From positions 1 through 44,639 of the forward strand of contig WLIA01000008.1 in NCBI GenBank assembly GCA_009702455.1: DNA of 44,639 nt, written 5' to 3'. Each line of letters starts with the position of its first letter. Position 1 is the stretch's first letter. Below the pieces are notes generated by a model that searched no databases, was not told the origin of the DNA, and worked only from the letters and a program-made list of their open reading frames with translations. This stretch comes from Actinomycetota bacterium (lineage in GTDB: Bacteria; Actinomycetota; Actinomycetes; Actinomycetales; Microbacteriaceae). Positions 6,860 through 15,154 of the stretch are shown one piece after another. A program made the translations under genes and the position numbers.

Positions 6860-7786
6860 TTATCTTTTTGCTTTTTCTGGCTTTTTTGCACTGTCAGGCA
6901 CATCAACGAAAATTGAATTCTTATCTGACGCCAAAGTGATCTTTGCGGCGTCGAGTTTCTTTTTGACGCGCAATCTGAGTTCGCGAGCAACGTCGTCTGC
7001 GTCTTGCGGGCCAACCTGCTGAACCAAACGCATCACCACCTGATCTGCGGTAATCGACTCGATGCCCCAGATTTCTGGTTGACCGAGCATACGTTTTGCG
7101 AAGTTGGAGTCTTTTACCAATTCTTTTGCCGCTTCGAGAATTACCTCGCGGGCCTTCTCGATGTTGACCTTGTAGCTAAGCGGAATGTCGAGAATGACAC
7201 GCGACCATCCTTGCGAGTGATTGCCAACGCGAATGATTTCACCGTTGCGCACATACCAGAGCACACCGTTGACATCGCGAACCTGGGTAACTCGCAATCC
7301 AACGTTTTCGATTACGCCCCTTGCTTCGCCAAGATCAACGCTGTCTCCGACTCCGAACTGATCTTCGAAGATAATGAAGAGACCATTGATGAGGTCTTTC
7401 ACCAAACTCTGCGCACCGAAGCCAAGTGCGGCTCCCAAAATTCCAGCGCTGGCCACAAGAGCACCGACCGCGACACCCAATTCGCTAAGCACCGCACCGA
7501 CCGCGAACAGTAGCAGCGACCAGGTAATTAGGTTCGATAGCACCGAAGCCAGCGTGCGCGAGCGCTGAATAACTCGAGCCTTGGCGATTGGCGATTGACT
7601 CGCCTGCTTGGCATCGGGGTGGTTTAGTTTGCCGTTGGTGCCGTTCTCAACCTGATTGAGAACTCTGCGCACCGAAGCGAGAAGAATCCACCTAGCGATC
7701 AGCGTGCCGAGCAGAATCGCAAGAATTCGAATCGGCGTCTGCCACTGTTGCCAGAATTCAGGCCACCAGTTCGCTAGGTCTTGCAT
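6860..7786 (-). CDS. MscS-family small-conductance mechanosensitive channel
   Basis: A 308-aa membrane channel that releases solutes on hypo-osmotic shock. It has an N-terminal hydrophobic helix (about 18-36), a second at about 85-105, and the pore-lining TM3 glycine/alanine-rich helix (ASAGILGAALGFGAQSLVKD, about 112-131). The MscS beta domain follows (FEDQFGVGDSVDLGEARGVIENVGLRVTQVRD) and then the alpha/beta C-terminal domain. A basic tail (KKPEKAKR) closes the protein. Length is typical for short actinobacterial MscS proteins. The ATG lies 2 nt after the pepN stop, so translation is probably coupled. Confidence 0.92.
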   Translation of the reverse strand: MQDLANWWPEFWQQWQTPIRILAILLGTLIARWILLASVRRVLNQVENGTNGKLNHPDAKQASQSPIAKARVIQRSRTLASVLSNLITWSLLLFAVGAVLSELGVAVGALVASAGILGAALGFGAQSLVKDLINGLFIIFEDQFGVGDSVDLGEARGVIENVGLRVTQVRDVNGVLWYVRNGEIIRVGNHSQGWSRVILDIPLSYKVNIEKAREVILEAAKELVKDSNFAKRMLGQPEIWGIESITADQVVMRLVQQVGPQDADDVARELRLRVKKKLDAAKITLASDKNSIFVDVPDSAKKPEKAKR

Positions 7787-7788
7787 CT

Positions 7789-10344
7789 TTAGCTCAACTC
7801 GTCGCGCTTCTGGGCCGCAAGCGCACGGTCAACCGCAGCCAAGTTCTCAATCATGATTCGACGCAGCGCAGGAATCTCTTTGATTTCTGGCTTGGCTATC
7901 CACTCGCGAGTCTTTGTGGCAAGCGCTTCGTTTGCGAGATATACCGGATACAGGTTAATCATCAGGTATTCGGCAATCTTGAAGGTGTGCATCTTCCAAA
8001 CGTGAAGAGCGTTCTCGAAGTAGCGGTTTATGAATGGCTCTAGCAGTGAGAGGTCGTGAACGCGACCAAAGCCGAGGCTTGCCGAGTTGACCAGTGCGTT
8101 TGACAGGTCTTTGCTCTCAACAAGAGTTGCCCATGCCTGCTGCTTCGCTGCTGCCGTCGGAATCGCGGCTCTTGCGCCAGCAGCAGCCTTCTGACCATTA
8201 GCTGTGTTGTCGCGCTCAAGTTCAGCATCAATTTCTGCTGCACCAGCACGACCGGCAACAACGAGACCGGTGAGCAGATCCCAACGCAGGTCAGCATCAA
8301 CTTCGAGACCGCCAAGTTTCTCGGCTCCCGATAGCAAAGCTTCGAGTGCGTCGAGCTGCTCTTTTGTGCGAGCAAACTGCGGGTAGAACTTGATTAGTTG
8401 CAACTGGATGTCGCTACCGGCCTCTGCTGCTCGCGCAATCGAAAGTAGTCCGTCGCCAATCTCGGCAAGAACTTCTTGGCGGTGCGACTCGGCGACATAC
8501 ATGTTTCCGGTGGTGACCAGTTGGCGCAACAGTGTGAGAATCGTTGTCGATTCGGTTTCGGTTGCGATGTTGTTCAAGACCAGCTTCACAAATTCACGAG
8601 GGCTGGTTTCGGCATCGCGGGTTGCATCCCAGGCAGCGCTCCACACGATTGTGCGAGCCAGTGAGTCATCGAACTTGCTTAGGTGATCGACAGCGGTCTT
8701 TAGTGAGCGCTCGTCGAGACGAATTTTGGCGTAGGCAAGGTCTTCGTCGTTCAAGAGAATCAGGTCTGGTTGAGTCAGGCCAACTAAAGCCTCGACCTCG
8801 GTGCGATCGCCATCTACGTCAAGCTCGAGTCTGTGCACTCGAACTAGCGAGCCACCCTCGAGGTTGTAGAAACCAATCACCATGCGGTGCGGGCGAATGG
8901 TCGGGTGCTCTGCAATTGCGGTCTGCGAAACGGCAAAGCTGGTGATTACACCGGCTGCGTCGGTTGTGAACTCAGGGCGAAGGGTGTTCACGCCTGCGGT
9001 CTCTAGCCAGTTCTTCGACCAGCTCTGCAGGTCGCGACCAGACTGGGCCTCGAGCTCGCGCAACAGGTCAACCAATTCGGTGTTCTGGTATGCGTGCTTC
9101 TTGAAGTAAGCGCTAACGCCGGCCATGAACTTGTCTTGACCAACCCAGGCAACGAGCTGCTTAAGAACCGAAGCTCCCTTTGCATATGTGATTCCGTCGA
9201 AGTTCACCTGAACGTCTTCGAGGTCGTTGATTTCGGCAACAATCGGGTGAGTCGAAGGCAACTGGTCTTGGCGGTAGGCCCATGACTTCTCAAGAGCAGC
9301 GAAGGTAGTCCACGCACCGTGCCATTCGGTTGCCTCTGCGGTAGCAAGAGTCGAAGCATATTCTGCAAAAGACTCGTTCAACCAAAGGTCGTTCCACCAC
9401 TTCATGGTGACTAGGTCGCCGAACCACATGTGCGCTAGTTCGTGCAAGATCGTGACAACGCGACGCTCTTTGGTTGCGTCTGAAACCTTTGACCTAAAGA
9501 CGTAAGTCTCGGTGAAGGTAACCGCTCCTGCGTTTTCCATTGCGCCAGCGTTGAACTCCGGCACGAAAAGTTGGTCGTACTTCTCGAACGGGTATGGCAC
9601 GTCAAACTGCTTCTCGAAGAATGTGAATCCCTCGCGAGTCTTGTCAAAGATGTAGTCGGCATCCATGAATGGTGCGAGTGAAGCGCGGCAGTAGACACCG
9701 AGCGGAATTGTGCGGCCATCAGACGAGGTCAGTTGCGAACGGCTCTCAACATACGGGCCTGCAATTAGCGCTGTGATGTAGCTCGAAATTTTTGGCGTTG
9801 GCGCAAAGTGCCACTTGGCCTTGCCTGCACCCAGTGACACCGGTGTTGGGCTCGGCTGGTTCGAAACAACCTTCCAGTTTTCTGGAGCGGTCACGATGAA
9901 AGTAAAGAGTGCTTTGAGATCAGGCTGCTCGAACACGGCAAACATGCGCCTAGAGTCTGGAACTTCAAACTGTGAGTAGAGGTAAACCTCGTTGTCGACC
10001 GGGTCGACAAATCGGTGCAGGCCTTCACCGGTGTTCATGTAGAACGCGTCGGCATCAATCACGAGTTCGTTCTCGCTCTGCAGGTTGGTCAATTCGATGC
10101 GAATGCCATCGGAGTGCTTGGCGACGTCGAGTGACTGGCCGTTTAGCGTGATGCTGCGAACCTTGGCCGTGATGGCATCAATAAAGGTGCTCGCACCAAC
10201 CTCGTGGGCCGCAAACAACACCGTGGTCTTCGAAGCAAAGGTTTCGTCGCCCTGAGTTAGGTCGAGTTCGACGTCATAACTGTGAACCTTGAGCAGTTTG
10301 GCGCGGTCTGACGCTTCGAGGCGAGTGAGGTTTTCTCCTGGCAA
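7789..10344 (-). CDS. pepN: Aminopeptidase N (M1 family)
   Basis: An 851-aa cytosolic zinc metallo-aminopeptidase that removes N-terminal residues from peptides, acting after the Clp and other ATP-dependent proteases. The M1 exopeptidase motif GAMENAG lies near residue 285. The zinc site HELAH (about 325) is followed by WLNESFAEY, giving HExxH-x18-E. A C-terminal ERAP1-like helical domain follows. I place the start at TTG 10344 because an AGGAG lies 6 nt before it and LPGENLTR is the canonical actinobacterial N-terminus; the frame is open 33 nt further upstream. It is the first gene of pepN-mscS-glbO. Confidence 0.95.
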   Translation of the reverse strand: MPGENLTRLEASDRAKLLKVHSYDVELDLTQGDETFASKTTVLFAAHEVGASTFIDAITAKVRSITLNGQSLDVAKHSDGIRIELTNLQSENELVIDADAFYMNTGEGLHRFVDPVDNEVYLYSQFEVPDSRRMFAVFEQPDLKALFTFIVTAPENWKVVSNQPSPTPVSLGAGKAKWHFAPTPKISSYITALIAGPYVESRSQLTSSDGRTIPLGVYCRASLAPFMDADYIFDKTREGFTFFEKQFDVPYPFEKYDQLFVPEFNAGAMENAGAVTFTETYVFRSKVSDATKERRVVTILHELAHMWFGDLVTMKWWNDLWLNESFAEYASTLATAEATEWHGAWTTFAALEKSWAYRQDQLPSTHPIVAEINDLEDVQVNFDGITYAKGASVLKQLVAWVGQDKFMAGVSAYFKKHAYQNTELVDLLRELEAQSGRDLQSWSKNWLETAGVNTLRPEFTTDAAGVITSFAVSQTAIAEHPTIRPHRMVIGFYNLEGGSLVRVHRLELDVDGDRTEVEALVGLTQPDLILLNDEDLAYAKIRLDERSLKTAVDHLSKFDDSLARTIVWSAAWDATRDAETSPREFVKLVLNNIATETESTTILTLLRQLVTTGNMYVAESHRQEVLAEIGDGLLSIARAAEAGSDIQLQLIKFYPQFARTKEQLDALEALLSGAEKLGGLEVDADLRWDLLTGLVVAGRAGAAEIDAELERDNTANGQKAAAGARAAIPTAAAKQQAWATLVESKDLSNALVNSASLGFGRVHDLSLLEPFINRYFENALHVWKMHTFKIAEYLMINLYPVYLANEALATKTREWIAKPEIKEIPALRRIMIENLAAVDRALAAQKRDELS

Positions 10345-10378
10345 TTTGACTCCTGTGTTGTTTGGCGATTTCGTCAAT

Positions 10379-10384
10379 TAGCCT
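10379..10384 (+). promoter_or_regulatory. -10 hexamer of a leaderless promoter
   Basis: TAGCCT is followed by 7 nt and the ATG at 10392. No Shine-Dalgarno precedes the ATG. This matches the TAnnnT-N6/7-ATG pattern repeated through the window. Confidence 0.5.
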
Positions 10385-10391
10385 AGTCTTT

Positions 10392-10814
10392 ATGAACTTG
10401 AAGCCATCCCCGCTAACCGAGGCCTCGGCCGTGCTAGCCGTTGCAATTTTGGGCATTCTGCTGACCTTCGCGCTCTCGACCATGAGCATCGAAACCGGCT
10501 TCACCATGCTCTCTAACTCAGCCCTCACCTTCTTGTTGCCTGCCTTTACTTTTTGGGCCGTAATCGGGCTCTTTGTGCGCGGCAAATCGAAGGCATTTCG
10601 TATGCTCACGAACATCGCAATTTCGGCTCTGGTAACAAGCCTTTTGAGCAGCCTGTTCATTAGTTCGGTGGGCGACTCGACCACGGGCACTCTTCAAGAT
10701 CGTCAAAACGCTCAAGCGGTAGTTGCCGGCATGTCTCTCGTGACTTTCTTCTCTTGCCTGGCTGGCGCTTTGGTTACTTATCTATGGTTGTTGCGAGCAG
10801 AGCGAGCGAAGTAG
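10392..10814 (+). CDS. Small polytopic membrane protein, unknown function
   Basis: A 140-aa protein with four hydrophobic segments (about residues 11-30, 38-56, 67-86 and 106-130) and no recognised domain. The ATG at 10392 is chosen because the leaderless promoter hexamer lies 7 nt before it and the upstream extension is short and polar. A stretch of polar residues between TM3 and TM4 (VGDSTTGTLQDRQNAQ) would form an extramembrane loop. It is followed after 5 nt by rpiB and is probably co-transcribed. Function unknown. Confidence 0.75.
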   Translation: MNLKPSPLTEASAVLAVAILGILLTFALSTMSIETGFTMLSNSALTFLLPAFTFWAVIGLFVRGKSKAFRMLTNIAISALVTSLLSSLFISSVGDSTTGTLQDRQNAQAVVAGMSLVTFFSCLAGALVTYLWLLRAERAK

Positions 10815-10819
10815 GAAAT

Positions 10820-11290
10820 ATGCGAATTCACATTGCCACCGATCACGCGGGTCTCGAGCTAAGTCACTTTTTGATCGAACAGCTGCGCAATCAAGGTCAC
10901 GAAGTGTTCGATCACGGGCCAGCAGAATACGATCCGCTAGACGACTATCCGGCTTTCTGCATCAACGCTGCACTTGCTGTTGTGCGCGACGAGCAGGCAT
11001 CAATCGAAGCACTTGGAATTGTTCTCGGTGGCTCAGGCAATGGTGAGCAGATAGCTGCAAACAAAGTGCAGGGAATTCGCGCCGCCTTGGTTTGGAACGA
11101 GTCGACAGCAAAACTTGCTCGAGAGCACAACAACGCGAACGTAGTTGCTGTCGGAGCAAGACAGCACAGTCGCGAAGAAGTGCTAAAGCTAGTCGAGATT
11201 TTTATCGCCGAGCAGTTTAGCTTTGACGAGCGCCACTCTCGCAGAATTGCGAAGATTGCTAACTTCGAGCAAAGCGGAGAAGTCTCGTAA
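10820..11290 (+). CDS. rpiB: Ribose-5-phosphate isomerase B
   Basis: A 156-aa RpiB/LacAB-family isomerase that interconverts ribose 5-phosphate and ribulose 5-phosphate in the pentose phosphate pathway. It shows MRIHIATDHAGLELS at the N-terminus, HGPAEYDPLDDYP (phosphate and sugar binding), the GSGNGEQIAANK anion-hole loop and VVAVGARQHS. In the GSGNG loop this actinobacterial type lacks the cysteine base of E. coli RpiB and uses an acidic residue, as in mycobacterial RpiB. The ATG at 10820 has a TAGGAA ribosome binding site; the upstream open frame lies within the membrane protein gene. The stop abuts the next start with no gap. Confidence 0.95.
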   Translation: MRIHIATDHAGLELSHFLIEQLRNQGHEVFDHGPAEYDPLDDYPAFCINAALAVVRDEQASIEALGIVLGGSGNGEQIAANKVQGIRAALVWNESTAKLAREHNNANVVAVGARQHSREEVLKLVEIFIAEQFSFDERHSRRIAKIANFEQSGEVS

Positions 11291-12085
11291 TTGCCCGAGG
11301 GTCATACCGTTCATAGAAACGCGAACGACTTCACTCGGCTTTTTGTTGGCGAGGCAGTTTTCGTTGATTCTCCGCAGGGCAGATTTAGCCAAGACGCAAA
11401 ACTAATTTCGGGTCGAACCATGACCCGTGCCCGTGCAATCGGTAAACAGCTGTTTCTCGAGTTCGACAACGACCTCACCCTGCGAATTCACCTTGGCATC
11501 TATGGCAAGTGGCGCATGCATTCACCCGATGGCTTTCCCGAGGTCACGGGTGAGGTGCGAGCCCGCTTTCGCTCGACCAAGGCAATCTTTGAACTGCGCG
11601 GCCCAACGGTCTGCGAGGTGGTCGATAGCAGCGAGGTGGCAAAGGTCGAAAAGCGGCTCGGGCCTGATCCGCTGAACGCAGACCCCAGAGGCAAGCAAAA
11701 GCTGCGATTCGTAGAGAAGGTGCTCGGTTCGAAAATCGCGATCGGCCAATTGCTCATGAACCAGGATGTCGTTGCCGGCATCGGCAACGTCTATCGCGCC
11801 GAATTGCTCTTTCGCGCAGGCATTGAGCCACACACCCCTGGCAATCAACTAAATCGAGAGCTGGTTGAAGCGCTCTGGGATGATTCGGTGAAGCTCATGA
11901 AAGTAGGAGTAAAGACCTCTTTTATGATCACCCGCGACGAGTTGTTCACAAAGAGACCTAGCAAGGCAGATAGAAACTTCGTTTACAAGCGAAACGGCGA
12001 ACCCTGCCGTGTTTGTGGGCGCAAAATCAATCTCGAGATGATGGTTGGGCGAAAGCTTTACTGGTGCCCGAAGTGTCAGCGTTAA
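11291..12085 (+). CDS. Fpg/Nei-family DNA glycosylase (Nei-like)
   Basis: A 264-aa bifunctional glycosylase/AP lyase for oxidised bases. Start is TTG at 11291, directly after the rpiB stop. The N-terminus is PEGHTVHR, with catalytic Pro2 and Glu3 after methionine removal. PEGH rather than PELPE marks the actinobacterial Nei2-like branch and not MutM. The helix-two-turn-helix region includes LLMNQDVVAGIGNVYRAELLF. The C-terminal zinc finger has CRVCGRK at about 239-245 and CPKCQR at the very end, so it is complete. rpiB-nei adjacency matches mycobacterial gene order. Confidence 0.93.
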   Translation: MPEGHTVHRNANDFTRLFVGEAVFVDSPQGRFSQDAKLISGRTMTRARAIGKQLFLEFDNDLTLRIHLGIYGKWRMHSPDGFPEVTGEVRARFRSTKAIFELRGPTVCEVVDSSEVAKVEKRLGPDPLNADPRGKQKLRFVEKVLGSKIAIGQLLMNQDVVAGIGNVYRAELLFRAGIEPHTPGNQLNRELVEALWDDSVKLMKVGVKTSFMITRDELFTKRPSKADRNFVYKRNGEPCRVCGRKINLEMMVGRKLYWCPKCQR

Positions 12086-12090
12086 AGCAG

Positions 12091-12115
12091 AAAAGCGGCC
12101 TCAAGGACCGCTTTT
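12091..12115. terminator. Bidirectional terminator between nei and tRNA-Gly
   Basis: AAAAGCGG (12091-12098) pairs with CCGCTTTT (12108-12115), with a 9-nt loop. The A-run and T-run on the two arms give a U-tail on both strands, so it can end nei transcripts and the opposing tRNA-Gly transcript. Confidence 0.8.
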
Positions 12116-12118
12116 GAA

Positions 12119-12192
12119 TGGAGCGGATGACGGGAATCGAACCCGCGTCATCGGTTTGGAAGACCGAGGCTCTACCATTAAGCTACATCCGC
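12119..12192 (-). tRNA. tRNA-Gly (anticodon TCC)
   Basis: On the minus strand the gene runs from GCGGATG to CATCCGC, discriminator T and an encoded CCA (74 nt). The seven-pair acceptor stem is perfect. The D-arm contains TAGCTTAATGGTAGAG, and the anticodon stem-loop CGGTCTTCCAAACCG gives TCC. The T-arm is CGGGTTCGATTCCCG. Confidence 0.97.
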
Positions 12193-12225
12193 GAAGTCAG
12201 CCGAGAAAAACTCGGCAACCCGACC

Positions 12226-12231
12226 ATTCTA
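12226..12231 (-). promoter_or_regulatory. Probable -10 for tRNA-Gly
   Basis: On the minus strand TAGAAT lies 33 nt before the tRNA 5' end. A CCGAG-TTTTT-CTCGG hairpin lies between it and the mature 5' end. The -35 is not clear. Confidence 0.4.
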
Positions 12232-12276
12232 TGGGATAAGATAACAAAGTTGTCTGCTCGATGTAGAGCGAACCTC

Positions 12277-12353
12277 CGGGATGTGGCTCAACTTGGTAGA
12301 GCACCTGTTTTGGGTACAGGGGGTTGCAGGTTCAAATCCTGTCATCCCGACCA
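12277..12353 (+). tRNA. tRNA-Pro (anticodon TGG)
   Basis: 77 nt with acceptor CGGGATG pairing CATCCCG, discriminator A and encoded CCA. The anticodon loop TTTGGGT, flanked by CCTGT and ACAGG, gives TGG. The T-arm is GCAGGTTCAAATCCTGT, with one mismatch-tolerant end. It lies 69 nt upstream of tig on the same strand. Confidence 0.97.
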
Positions 12354-12387
12354 CTGTTGTTTAAGTGATTCGAATAAAACCCAGCTT

Positions 12388-12409
12388 GCGATGCGTCGCG
12401 GGCCTTTTT
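12388..12409 (+). terminator. Weak hairpin and T-run between tRNA-Pro and tig
   Basis: GCGA-TGCG-TCGC at 12388-12399 is followed by GGGCC and a run of five T. The stem is only 4 bp, so it may be a weak or partial terminator allowing read-through into tig. Confidence 0.3.
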
Positions 12410-12422
12410 CAGGAGAAGGTTC

Positions 12423-13736
12423 ATGAAAACCACCGTTGAACGCATCAAACCGACCCGAGTAAAGCTCGTCATCGAAGCAAGCCCGGTCGACATGAAGCCG
12501 AGCCTCGACCACGCCTACGAGCACATCGCCCAAGAGGTCAACATTCCTGGTTTCCGCAAGGGCAAGGTGCCGCCAGCCATCCTTGAAAAGCGCGTTGGCA
12601 AGCCTGCAATCATGGCACACGCAATCAACGACGGACTCGACCGCATCTACCGTGAGGCAGTCGAGCAAAACAATCTTCGCGTTCTCGGTCAGCCTAAGGC
12701 AGACATCAAGAAGACTCCAGATGAGAACACCTGGGATGGCGACCTCGTGATCGAGATCGAGGTTGAGGTTCGTCCAGAGATCAAGCTCATCGACTACAAA
12801 AACCTCAAGGTAAAAGTTGCCGACATCAAGGTCGAGGCCAAAGAGGTCGATGCTGAGCTAGACACTCTTCGCTCACGTTTTGGAACTCTAAAGACTGTCG
12901 ATCGCCCTGCTAAGAAGGGTGACTTCACCACTATCGACCTCGCAGCATCTATTGACGGAAAAGTAATCGACGAGGCTCAGGGCATTTCTTACGAGGTCGG
13001 TTCGGGCAACTTGCTTGACGGAATCGACGAAGCGCTCGACACGCTAACCGCTGGCGAGAGCACAACTTTCAAGTCGAAGCTCGTCGGTGGCGACAAGGCC
13101 GGCGAAGAGTCAGAGATTTCGGTTACCTTGACTGCCGTAAAGGAGCGCGAGCTTCCGAAGGCCGATGACGCTTTTGCGCAGATGGCTTCTGAGTTCGACA
13201 GTCTGAAAGAACTTAAAGACGACATCGAGAAGCAGCTCAAAGAATCAAAGGTTTACAACCAGGGCCTAGAGGCACGCGACAAGCTAACCGATTTGCTAGT
13301 CGAGAAGATTGCCGTGGCAGTCTCTGACGAATTGGTTGAGGCCGATGTGAACCGTCACCTTGAGGGCGAAGGCCGTCTAGAAGACAAAGAACACCGCGCC
13401 GAAGTGACAGGCCAGAGTGAGAAGTCGTTCAAGGTTCAGATGATTCTTGACGAGATTGCTCTTGCCGAGAACGTGAAGGTCAACGAGCAGGAACTCATGC
13501 AGTACCTGGTTCAGGCTTCGCAGTCTTACGGCATGGACCCAAACGAATTCATCAAGATCATCGACCAGAACGGCCAGATTCCGTCGTTCGTGGCCGAGGT
13601 GGCTCGCCGCAAGGCTCTGTCGCTTGTGCTTGAGACCACAGATGTAAGCGACAGCAAGGGCAAGGTCGACATCTCGACCTTCACCAAGTCTGACGCACCG
13701 ATGGCCGACGACCACGCGGGTCACGACCACAAGTAA
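12423..13736 (+). CDS. tig: Trigger factor
   Basis: A 437-aa ribosome-associated chaperone and peptidyl-prolyl isomerase that meets nascent chains at the tunnel exit. The N-terminal ribosome-binding domain contains the signature GFRKGKVP (about residues 42-49). The FKBP-like PPIase domain lies around 150-245 (AKKGDFTTIDLAASIDGK, then SYEVGSGNLLDGIDEAL). The long helical C-terminal substrate cradle runs to about 410. The protein ends in a His/Asp-rich tail (ADDHAGHDHK). An AGGAG lies 8 nt before the ATG. It precedes clpP1-clpP2-clpX, the usual bacterial order linking folding and Clp proteolysis. Confidence 0.97.
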   Translation: MKTTVERIKPTRVKLVIEASPVDMKPSLDHAYEHIAQEVNIPGFRKGKVPPAILEKRVGKPAIMAHAINDGLDRIYREAVEQNNLRVLGQPKADIKKTPDENTWDGDLVIEIEVEVRPEIKLIDYKNLKVKVADIKVEAKEVDAELDTLRSRFGTLKTVDRPAKKGDFTTIDLAASIDGKVIDEAQGISYEVGSGNLLDGIDEALDTLTAGESTTFKSKLVGGDKAGEESEISVTLTAVKERELPKADDAFAQMASEFDSLKELKDDIEKQLKESKVYNQGLEARDKLTDLLVEKIAVAVSDELVEADVNRHLEGEGRLEDKEHRAEVTGQSEKSFKVQMILDEIALAENVKVNEQELMQYLVQASQSYGMDPNEFIKIIDQNGQIPSFVAEVARRKALSLVLETTDVSDSKGKVDISTFTKSDAPMADDHAGHDHK

Positions 13737-13772
13737 TAGCTCTATTTCGTCGGGATAAGCCGATGGCGAACA

Positions 13773-13798
13773 CTGCCAAGCATTTTGATGCTTGGCAG
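13773..13798 (+). terminator. Perfect hairpin between tig and clpP1
   Basis: CTGCCAAGCAT (13773-13783) pairs perfectly over 11 bp with ATGCTTGGCAG (13788-13798) across a TTTG loop. Only a weak T-rich stretch follows (TTAGCCTTATG), so it may be partial, allowing read-through to clpP1. Confidence 0.6.
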
Positions 13799-13856
13799 TT
13801 AGCCTTATGGGGCACCTCGACAGATAGCAGTCTGAGTGCATTGAAATGAGGAAGAA

Positions 13857-14450
13857 ATGGCTGATCACCTAACCCCAGGAATGTTCGAGCGTCACAGCAC
13901 ATTCGAGCGCCTTCAGCGCGAGCGCATCATTTGGCTCGGCAGCGAAGTTCGCGACGACATGGCAAACGAGATTTGCGCAAAGATTCTGTTGCTCGCGGCC
14001 GAAGACTCAACCAAAGACATCTTTTTGTACATCAACTCACCGGGTGGTTCGATAACAGCCGGCATGGCGATCTACGACACCATGCAGTATGTGCCTAACG
14101 ACATCGTTACAGTCGGCATCGGCATGTGCGCATCGATGGGTCAGTTCTTGCTTTCATCTGGAACCAAGGGCAAGCGCTACGCGACCCCTAACACACGCGT
14201 TCTCTTGCACCAGCCACACGGTGGTTTCGGTGGAACAACTTCAGACGTTCAAACTCAGGCCGAGCTCATCATGTCGATGAAGCGTCAGCTCGCTTCGCTA
14301 ACCGCAGCGCAGACCGGCAAGACCGTCGAGCAGATTGAGCGCGACGGAGATCGCGACCGCTGGTTCACCGCTCAGGAAGCTCTCGAGTATGGCTTCATCG
14401 ATCACATCCGTGAATTTGCTGGTTCGGCAACCGGCATCGGAACCAACTAG
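13857..14450 (+). CDS. clpP1: ATP-dependent Clp protease proteolytic subunit, ClpP1 type
   Basis: A 197-aa serine protease subunit. The catalytic triad is visible: Ser93 in GMCASMGQF, His118 in LLHQPHGG and Asp167 in DRDRWF. The substrate-binding [19 protein letters not shown] strand is present. In actinobacteria ClpP1 and ClpP2 form a mixed tetradecamer of two different rings driven by ClpX or ClpC; this order and pairing is reproduced here. GAGGAAG precedes the ATG by 4 nt. The stop is 8 nt before the clpP2 start. Confidence 0.95.
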   Translation: MADHLTPGMFERHSTFERLQRERIIWLGSEVRDDMANEICAKILLLAAEDSTKDIFLYINSPGGSITAGMAIYDTMQYVPNDIVTVGIGMCASMGQFLLSSGTKGKRYATPNTRVLLHQPHGGFGGTTSDVQTQAELIMSMKRQLASLTAAQTGKTVEQIERDGDRDRWFTAQEALEYGFIDHIREFAGSATGIGTN

Positions 14451-14458
14451 GAGAGACC

Positions 14459-15082
14459 ATGCAAGACAAATTCATCTCACCAGAGTCTCGTTACATTCTT
14501 CCGAGCTTCACCGAGCGCACCTCATACGGCTACCGTGAACAGAACCCTTACAACAAGTTGTTCGAAGACCGCATCATCTTCTTGGGTGTTCAGGTTGACG
14601 ACGCTTCTGCCGACGACATCATGGCGCAGCTCTTGGTGCTTGAGTCGCAAGACCCAGACCGCGACATCACCATGTACATCAACTCACCCGGTGGTTCGTT
14701 CTCGGCGATGACCGCGATTTACGACACCATGCAGTACATTCGCCCGCAGGTTTCGACAGTTTGCTTGGGGCAGGCCGCATCTGCAGCCGCCGTGTTGCTA
14801 GCCGCCGGTGCTCCCGGAAAGCGTTTGGCTCTGCCGAACGCCAGCATCATGATTCACCAGCCTTCTTCTGGCGGTGGCCCGGGTCAGGCATCTGACATCG
14901 AGATCATGGCCAAAGAGATGCTGCGTTTGCGCACCTGGCTAGAAGAGACACTTTCTAAGCACTCAAAGAAGTCCGTTGCCGAGGTTAACCGCGACATCGA
15001 CCGCGACAAGATTTTGACCGCGCCCGAAGCACTCGAATACGGTCTGATTGATCAGGTTCTGGGTTCGCGCAAAAACGCGTAA
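14459..15082 (+). CDS. clpP2: ATP-dependent Clp protease proteolytic subunit, ClpP2 type
   Basis: A 207-aa paralogue of the upstream subunit with its own intact triad: Ser108 in [11 protein letters not shown], His133 in MIHQP and Asp183 in DIDRDKIL. The N-terminal extension (about 35 residues, [18 protein letters not shown]) resembles that of actinobacterial ClpP2, which docks ClpX. The GGAGAG ribosome binding site lies between the two genes, so they form a bicistronic unit ended by the strong terminator at 15102-15127. Confidence 0.95.
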   Translation: MQDKFISPESRYILPSFTERTSYGYREQNPYNKLFEDRIIFLGVQVDDASADDIMAQLLVLESQDPDRDITMYINSPGGSFSAMTAIYDTMQYIRPQVSTVCLGQAASAAAVLLAAGAPGKRLALPNASIMIHQPSSGGGPGQASDIEIMAKEMLRLRTWLEETLSKHSKKSVAEVNRDIDRDKILTAPEALEYGLIDQVLGSRKNA

Positions 15083-15101
15083 TAAGAGGCAAACAAGCGA
15101 G

Positions 15102-15127
15102 AAAGCGGGGCTAACTTGCCCCGCTTT
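15102..15127. terminator. Rho-independent terminator after clpP2
   Basis: AAAGCGGGGC (15102-15111) pairs with GCCCCGCTTT (15118-15127), a perfect 10-bp stem with a TAACTT loop, followed by ATTGCTTTG. The A/T ends make it potentially bidirectional. It separates clpP1P2 from clpX, which has its own promoter just downstream. Confidence 0.85.
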
Positions 15128-15142
15128 ATTGCTTTGCGCGGT

Positions 15143-15148
15143 TAGAGT
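15143..15148 (+). promoter_or_regulatory. -10 hexamer of leaderless clpX promoter
   Basis: TAGAGT is followed by 6 nt and the clpX ATG. There is no Shine-Dalgarno. Any -35 would fall inside the clpP2 terminator stem. Confidence 0.5.
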
Positions 15149-15154
15149 TTTCTC

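Noticed and set aside
12118-12426. Open frame spanning the tRNA-Gly and tRNA-Pro genes
   Set aside because: It reads through two complete tRNA genes and shows no family resemblance.
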